A stretch of DNA of 7,355 nt from Nitrospinota bacterium (GTDB taxonomy: Bacteria; Nitrospinota; Nitrospinia; UBA9942). This document shows, piece by piece, positions 4,355-7,355 of this stretch (position 1 is the stretch's first letter; every line of letters begins with the position of its first letter). The stretch is taken from positions 1-7,355 of the forward strand of contig JACQEW010000373.1 in the NCBI GenBank assembly GCA_016200365.1. Direction: 5' to 3'. The notes below the pieces were generated by a model that was not told where the DNA came from, did no database searches, and saw only the letters and a program-made list of their open reading frames with translations. Made by a program: the position numbers and the translations under genes.

Positions 4355-6622
4355 ATGCTCTCTTTTTTAAGAAGTAAGATTGTAAGAGAAACTGCATGGG
4401 TATTCTTTATTGCCGCTGCAATATTTACATTCGTCAGTCTCATCTCCTATCACGGCGACGACCCCTCCTTCAATAAATATATTTCAGAGAAAGTCCCGGT
4501 TAAAAATTATGCAGGCATTATCGGCGCCTATTTTTCCGACTCCTTTGTCCAGCTCATGGGGAGCGGCTCGTTTTTTATCGTTATCGCATGTTTATTCATC
4601 GGATGGGCGCTTTTGTGGAATGAAAAATTAGGGCTTCCTATCTCCTCGCTGGTTGGGGGCATATCAGGCACTGTCTTTTTGTGCTCCTTTCTTTATCTCC
4701 TCTTTAAGACCGACCCGCTTTTCGGCAGGGTGGCAAGGTCGGGTGGTGCGGTCGGGTATTTTGCTGCAGAGCATCTAATATGGCTTTTTAACAGGGGCGG
4801 CGCTTATATTGTAGTTTTTACGCTCCTTATTTTCTCCATAATACTGACAACCCGCATATCTATCGGGGATACCCTGATAAGATTAAACGGATTAATTGGG
4901 CATCTTACTAAATGGGCAATGTCTTTAATAAAGTTTGCTCCTGTAAAGAAAAAAGAAAAGAAGACAAGGCAGCCTGTTAAAAAGGCTGAAGATACCGAGC
5001 CTCCTAAAATAGTATCGGCAGAAACAATAGAGGAAGAGGAGGAGTTTGAAAAAGAGGAGGTATTTGAATCGCCGGGGAAATTTACAGGGGAATATAAACT
5101 TCCCAATCTTTCTCTGCTCGATGCCTCCCAGCCTGCGGATAAGAAAATGGCTGAAGATGAGATGATAGCCAATTCGGCTGTTCTTGAAAACAAACTCAGG
5201 GATTTTGGAATAGAAGGCAAGGTTTTGCAGGTGCTGCCCGGTCCTGTTATAACCATGTATGAATTTGAGCCTGCATCAGGGGTTAAGGTGAGCAGGATAA
5301 TGGGGCTTGCCGATGACCTCGCACTTGCCATGAAGGCTATAAGTGTCAGGATACTGGCTCCTGTCCCTGGAAAATCCGTTGTCGGTATAGAGATACCGAA
5401 TATCCACAGGGATGCTGTAAGTCTCAGAGAGATACTAAGCTCCGATGAGTTTAAAAAGGCAAAATCGAAAGTGTCATTGGGACTGGGGAAAGATATATCA
5501 GGCAAGCCTGTGGTAACAGACCTTGCCCAGATACCGCATCTCCTTGTTGCAGGCGCAACAGGCTCTGGAAAAAGCGTTGGGATCAACAGCATGATATGCA
5601 GCATAATCTTCAATGCCACGCCCGATGAGGTGAAGATGATAATGATAGACCCTAAGATGATAGAGTTGTCCGTCTATGACGGCATACCTCACCTTATTTC
5701 GCCTGTGGTAACAAATCCTAAGAAGGCGGCAAATGCCCTTCGATGGGTTGTTGAGGAGATGGAGAGGAGATACAGTTTCCTCGCAAAAAAAGGTGTAAGA
5801 AATATCGTTGGATACAATAAGATAATTGAAGAGTCCGAAGTCGAAAGTCGGGAGTCGGGAGTCGGGAGTCAAAAGAGGGAAAAGACTAAAGAGAAAGCTA
5901 TAGAAAGCACTGAGGGGCAGGAGACAGAAGAAATATTAGAAGAAAAAAAAGAAGAAAAATTACCTTATATCGTCGTTATAATAGATGAGCTGGCGGATTT
6001 GATGATGGTATCTTCAAAGGATGTCGAGGACTCTCTTACCCGTCTTGCCCAGATGGCAAGGGCAGCGGGGATACATCTGCTTGTAGCGACACAGAGACCG
6101 TCTGTAGATGTCCTTACAGGAATAATAAAGGCGAATTTCCCTTCCCGCATATCCTATCAGGTAACATCGAGGATTGATTCCAGAACTATCCTCGATACAA
6201 TCGGCGCCGAACGGCTTCTCGGAAAAGGAGATATGCTGTTCCTGCCGCCCGGGACTTCCAAATTGCAGAGGATTCACGGAGCCTATGTATCCGAAGGCGA
6301 GATAAAGAGGGTAGTAAATTTCCTCAAGAAGCAGCAGAAGCCTGTATATGACGAGATGATATTAAAGCCAAAGATAGAGGAGACAGCAGAGGGGGAGGGT
6401 GAAGATTTCGATGAGTTTTACGACCAGGCAGTGGCGCTTGTGGCAAAGACCCGCCAGGCATCCATATCAATGGTGCAGAGGAGGCTGCGTATAGGGTATA
6501 ACCGTGCAGCCCGCCTGATCGAGCTGATGGAAAAGCAGGGACTTGTAGGTCCCGCAGACGGCGCAAAACCAAGAGAGGTATTTGTCAGGGATGTGGATGA
6601 TACTGAAGGCGTGAATACTTAA
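4355..6622 (+). CDS. ftsK: DNA translocase FtsK/SpoIIIE
   Basis: This membrane-anchored hexameric ATPase pumps chromosomal DNA through the closing septum and, in many bacteria, activates XerCD recombination at dif. The 755 residues match SpoIIIE-sized homologues. Order: four hydrophobic segments at about 16-32, 70-88, 97-117 and 140-170; a charged linker near 205-250 (KKKEKK, then EEEEEFEKEE); the alpha/beta motor with Walker A GATGSGKS at 400-407 and Walker B VVIIDE with Asp544; LAQMARAAGIHLLVATQRPSVDV; and a winged-helix gamma domain at about 688-745 that reads DNA polarity motifs. ATG 4355 is preferred to an in-frame TTG at 4325, which would translate the repeat; only a weak GGAAA at 4341-4345 precedes it. 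Between GYNK and LPYIVV lies a charged low-complexity loop of about 44 residues (492-535), partly encoded by a heptamer array. A variable loop is normal there, but this one is longer than in SpoIIIE. The frame is intact. Confidence 0.96.
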   Translation: MLSFLRSKIVRETAWVFFIAAAIFTFVSLISYHGDDPSFNKYISEKVPVKNYAGIIGAYFSDSFVQLMGSGSFFIVIACLFIGWALLWNEKLGLPISSLVGGISGTVFLCSFLYLLFKTDPLFGRVARSGGAVGYFAAEHLIWLFNRGGAYIVVFTLLIFSIILTTRISIGDTLIRLNGLIGHLTKWAMSLIKFAPVKKKEKKTRQPVKKAEDTEPPKIVSAETIEEEEEFEKEEVFESPGKFTGEYKLPNLSLLDASQPADKKMAEDEMIANSAVLENKLRDFGIEGKVLQVLPGPVITMYEFEPASGVKVSRIMGLADDLALAMKAISVRILAPVPGKSVVGIEIPNIHRDAVSLREILSSDEFKKAKSKVSLGLGKDISGKPVVTDLAQIPHLLVAGATGSGKSVGINSMICSIIFNATPDEVKMIMIDPKMIELSVYDGIPHLISPVVTNPKKAANALRWVVEEMERRYSFLAKKGVRNIVGYNKIIEESEVESRESGVGSQKREKTKEKAIESTEGQETEEILEEKKEEKLPYIVVIIDELADLMMVSSKDVEDSLTRLAQMARAAGIHLLVATQRPSVDVLTGIIKANFPSRISYQVTSRIDSRTILDTIGAERLLGKGDMLFLPPGTSKLQRIHGAYVSEGEIKRVVNFLKKQQKPVYDEMILKPKIEETAEGEGEDFDEFYDQAVALVAKTRQASISMVQRRLRIGYNRAARLIELMEKQGLVGPADGAKPREVFVRDVDDTEGVNT
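5833..5870. repeat. heptamer direct repeat inside ftsK
   Basis: Five consecutive seven-base words lie here: GTCCGAA, GTCGAAA, then three exact GTCGGGA copies (5847-5867), followed by a partial GTC. Seven is not a multiple of three, so the array is read in all three frames and yields changing residues (S-E-V-E-S-R-E-S-G-V-G-S). It falls in the surface loop between the Walker A and Walker B halves of the motor. Purine-rich low-complexity coding sequence continues to about 5959. Confidence 0.85.
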
Positions 6623-6766
6623 AGAGGCGGTGGAGGTGCAAAATTTTATGTTGATTTGGCAAAGATAAAAATAGACCCTGCATTGCCCGATGGATATGAA
6701 ATAACAACTATATCTCCGCTTTTAACATGGAACACTACTAAATTATTAGACTTAATTTTAAAGTGA
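6623..6766 (+). pseudogene. open-frame remnant directly after the ftsK stop, unknown origin
   Basis: The ftsK reading frame stays open for 47 codons after its TAA, to a TGA at 6764-6766. The peptide starts R-GGGG-AKFYVDLAKIKIDP and ends TWNTTKLLDLILK. It has no ATG in frame near its beginning; the one nearby ATG (6648, behind GGAGG at 6632-6636) is in another frame and opens only six codons. The composition looks protein-like, not random, yet FtsK normally ends with the gamma domain, so this is unlikely to be a lost FtsK tail. I read it as a fragment of an unrelated gene. The product is not recognised. Confidence 0.35.
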
Positions 6767-6835
6767 AGGGAGATTAAAGTATATTTGATATTCCTCTATC
6801 TGTAAGCCAGTGGGTATCTACTAAATGATTTATTC

Positions 6836-6870
6836 CATACTGAAACGAGTTCAGCACAAGGTTCAGTATG
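6836..6870. repeat. 9-bp perfect inverted repeat between convergent genes
   Basis: CATACTGAA (6836-6844) and TTCAGTATG (6862-6870) are perfect reverse complements around a 17-base loop, which itself contains a further GTTCAG word (6849-6854). The repeat lies between the ends of ftsK and the convergent glycosyltransferase gene, a natural place for a two-way terminator. No T-run follows the stem on either strand, so a terminator role is weak. I recall similar wording from dispersed intergenic repeats in other bacteria but cannot check. Confidence 0.6.
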
Positions 6871-6885
6871 ACATATTGTCTTGTA

Positions 6886-7355
6886 TTATGAGTTTTTCAG
6901 AGTTTTCCTATAAGCATCTTCGCACACCTTAACTATCCTCTCTGCATTCCTCTCCCACACAAAATTACTTTCTACAAACTCCTTTCCCTTTTTCCCCATC
7001 TTCCTTTGAAGTTCAGGGTCTTTAAGCAAGTGTATAATCTTATTGGCAAGGTCTTCTGAATCTTCCGGTTTGAAAAGGAGACCTCTTTCATTATCTCCAA
7101 TCTCCTCCCTCATCCCTTTTAAATCAGGTGCAATTACAGGAAGCCCCATTGCCATATACTCAAATCCTTTAACAGCCAGTGCTATTTCTGTAGCCTTAGA
7201 TTTAATAAAGGGAACCAACCCTATCCTGGCTTTATCTAAATATGCCGGAATATCATCATGCCTGACCCATCCTGTAAAAGAGAAATTTCTTCCAAGTTTT
7301 TTATTACCTACCGATTTCTTTACTTCAGCTAATCCCCTGCCTTCTCCGATTATCA
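6886..7355 (-). CDS. GT4-type glycosyltransferase, C-terminal part (N-terminus outside window)
   Basis: On the minus strand a frame is open from the window edge to a TAA at 6886-6888, giving 155 visible residues of a GT-B fold glycosyltransferase. The visible part is the nucleotide-sugar-binding C-terminal Rossmann domain: IIGEGRG, then NFSFTGWV, IPAYLDKARIGLVPF, then KGFEYMAMGLPVIAPDL with the family Glu, then a helix with E-R-G-LLF, and a C-terminal helical tail. Such enzymes transfer sugars from UDP- or GDP-sugars to polysaccharide, lipopolysaccharide or glycolipid acceptors at the inner face of the membrane. The acceptor cannot be told from this domain. A TTG at 7216-7218 is not a real start, because conserved family sequence continues past it. 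The gene converges on ftsK and probably belongs to a surface-polysaccharide cluster lying beyond the window. Confidence 0.9.
   Translation of the reverse strand, partial: IIGEGRGLAEVKKSVGNKKLGRNFSFTGWVRHDDIPAYLDKARIGLVPFIKSKATEIALAVKGFEYMAMGLPVIAPDLKGMREEIGDNERGLLFKPEDSEDLANKIIHLLKDPELQRKMGKKGKEFVESNFVWERNAERIVKVCEDAYRKTLKNS

Noticed and set aside
4804..5619. Minus-strand open frame of 271 codons antisense to ftsK
   Set aside because: Ser/Ile-rich with no recognisable domain, no ribosome site, and lying over conserved FtsK sequence.
6836..6870. Bidirectional intrinsic terminator between ftsK and the glycosyltransferase
   Set aside because: The stem is perfect over nine pairs, but neither strand has a T-run after it.
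6886..7218. Glycosyltransferase as a short complete 110-residue protein starting at TTG 7216-7218
   Set aside because: The frame continues to the window edge with conserved GT4 sequence such as FTGWV and GEG, so the gene is a partial one.

Overview
The window looks like a stretch of a Gram-negative-type, probably anaerobic or microaerophilic bacterial chromosome. Base composition is roughly balanced and arginine and isoleucine are often written AGG/AGA and ATA. I cannot place it securely. A deep-branching lineage such as Nitrospirota or a deltaproteobacteria-like group is a guess, based on the group III phosphofructokinases and the wording of the intergenic repeats.

Layout: bases 1-60 hold the tail of an open frame that resembles part of a carbon-nitrogen hydrolase. 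Next comes a 183-base gap packed with short repeats. Four plus-strand genes follow: a 6-phosphofructokinase with an ATP-type signature (244-1326), a tandem paralogue with a PPi-type signature (1416-2444), L-aspartate oxidase NadB (2575-4200) and the DNA translocase FtsK/SpoIIIE (4355-6622). After ftsK there is a 263-base gap with a gene remnant and a small inverted repeat. Last is the C-terminal part of a minus-strand GT4-type glycosyltransferase (6886-7355), which runs off the window.

Function: the two phosphofructokinases would catalyse the same interconversion of fructose-6-phosphate and fructose-1,6-bisphosphate. If the active-site signatures hold, one uses ATP in the glycolytic direction and the other uses pyrophosphate reversibly. 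NadB starts de novo NAD synthesis, and FtsK moves chromosome ends during division. Their co-orientation suggests shared transcription, but the gaps of 89-154 bases and the lack of a functional theme make a tight operon uncertain.

The most unusual property is not a gene. Every intergenic gap carries its own short-word repeat, with units of 6-8 bases. Most are arranged as imperfect inverted repeats whose two arms have drifted apart, and a direct heptamer array of the same style lies in frame inside the ftsK motor domain. This pattern, together with the split phosphoryl-donor signatures of the tandem phosphofructokinases, is the part most worth following. No RNA genes, CRISPR arrays, transposases or phage genes were seen.
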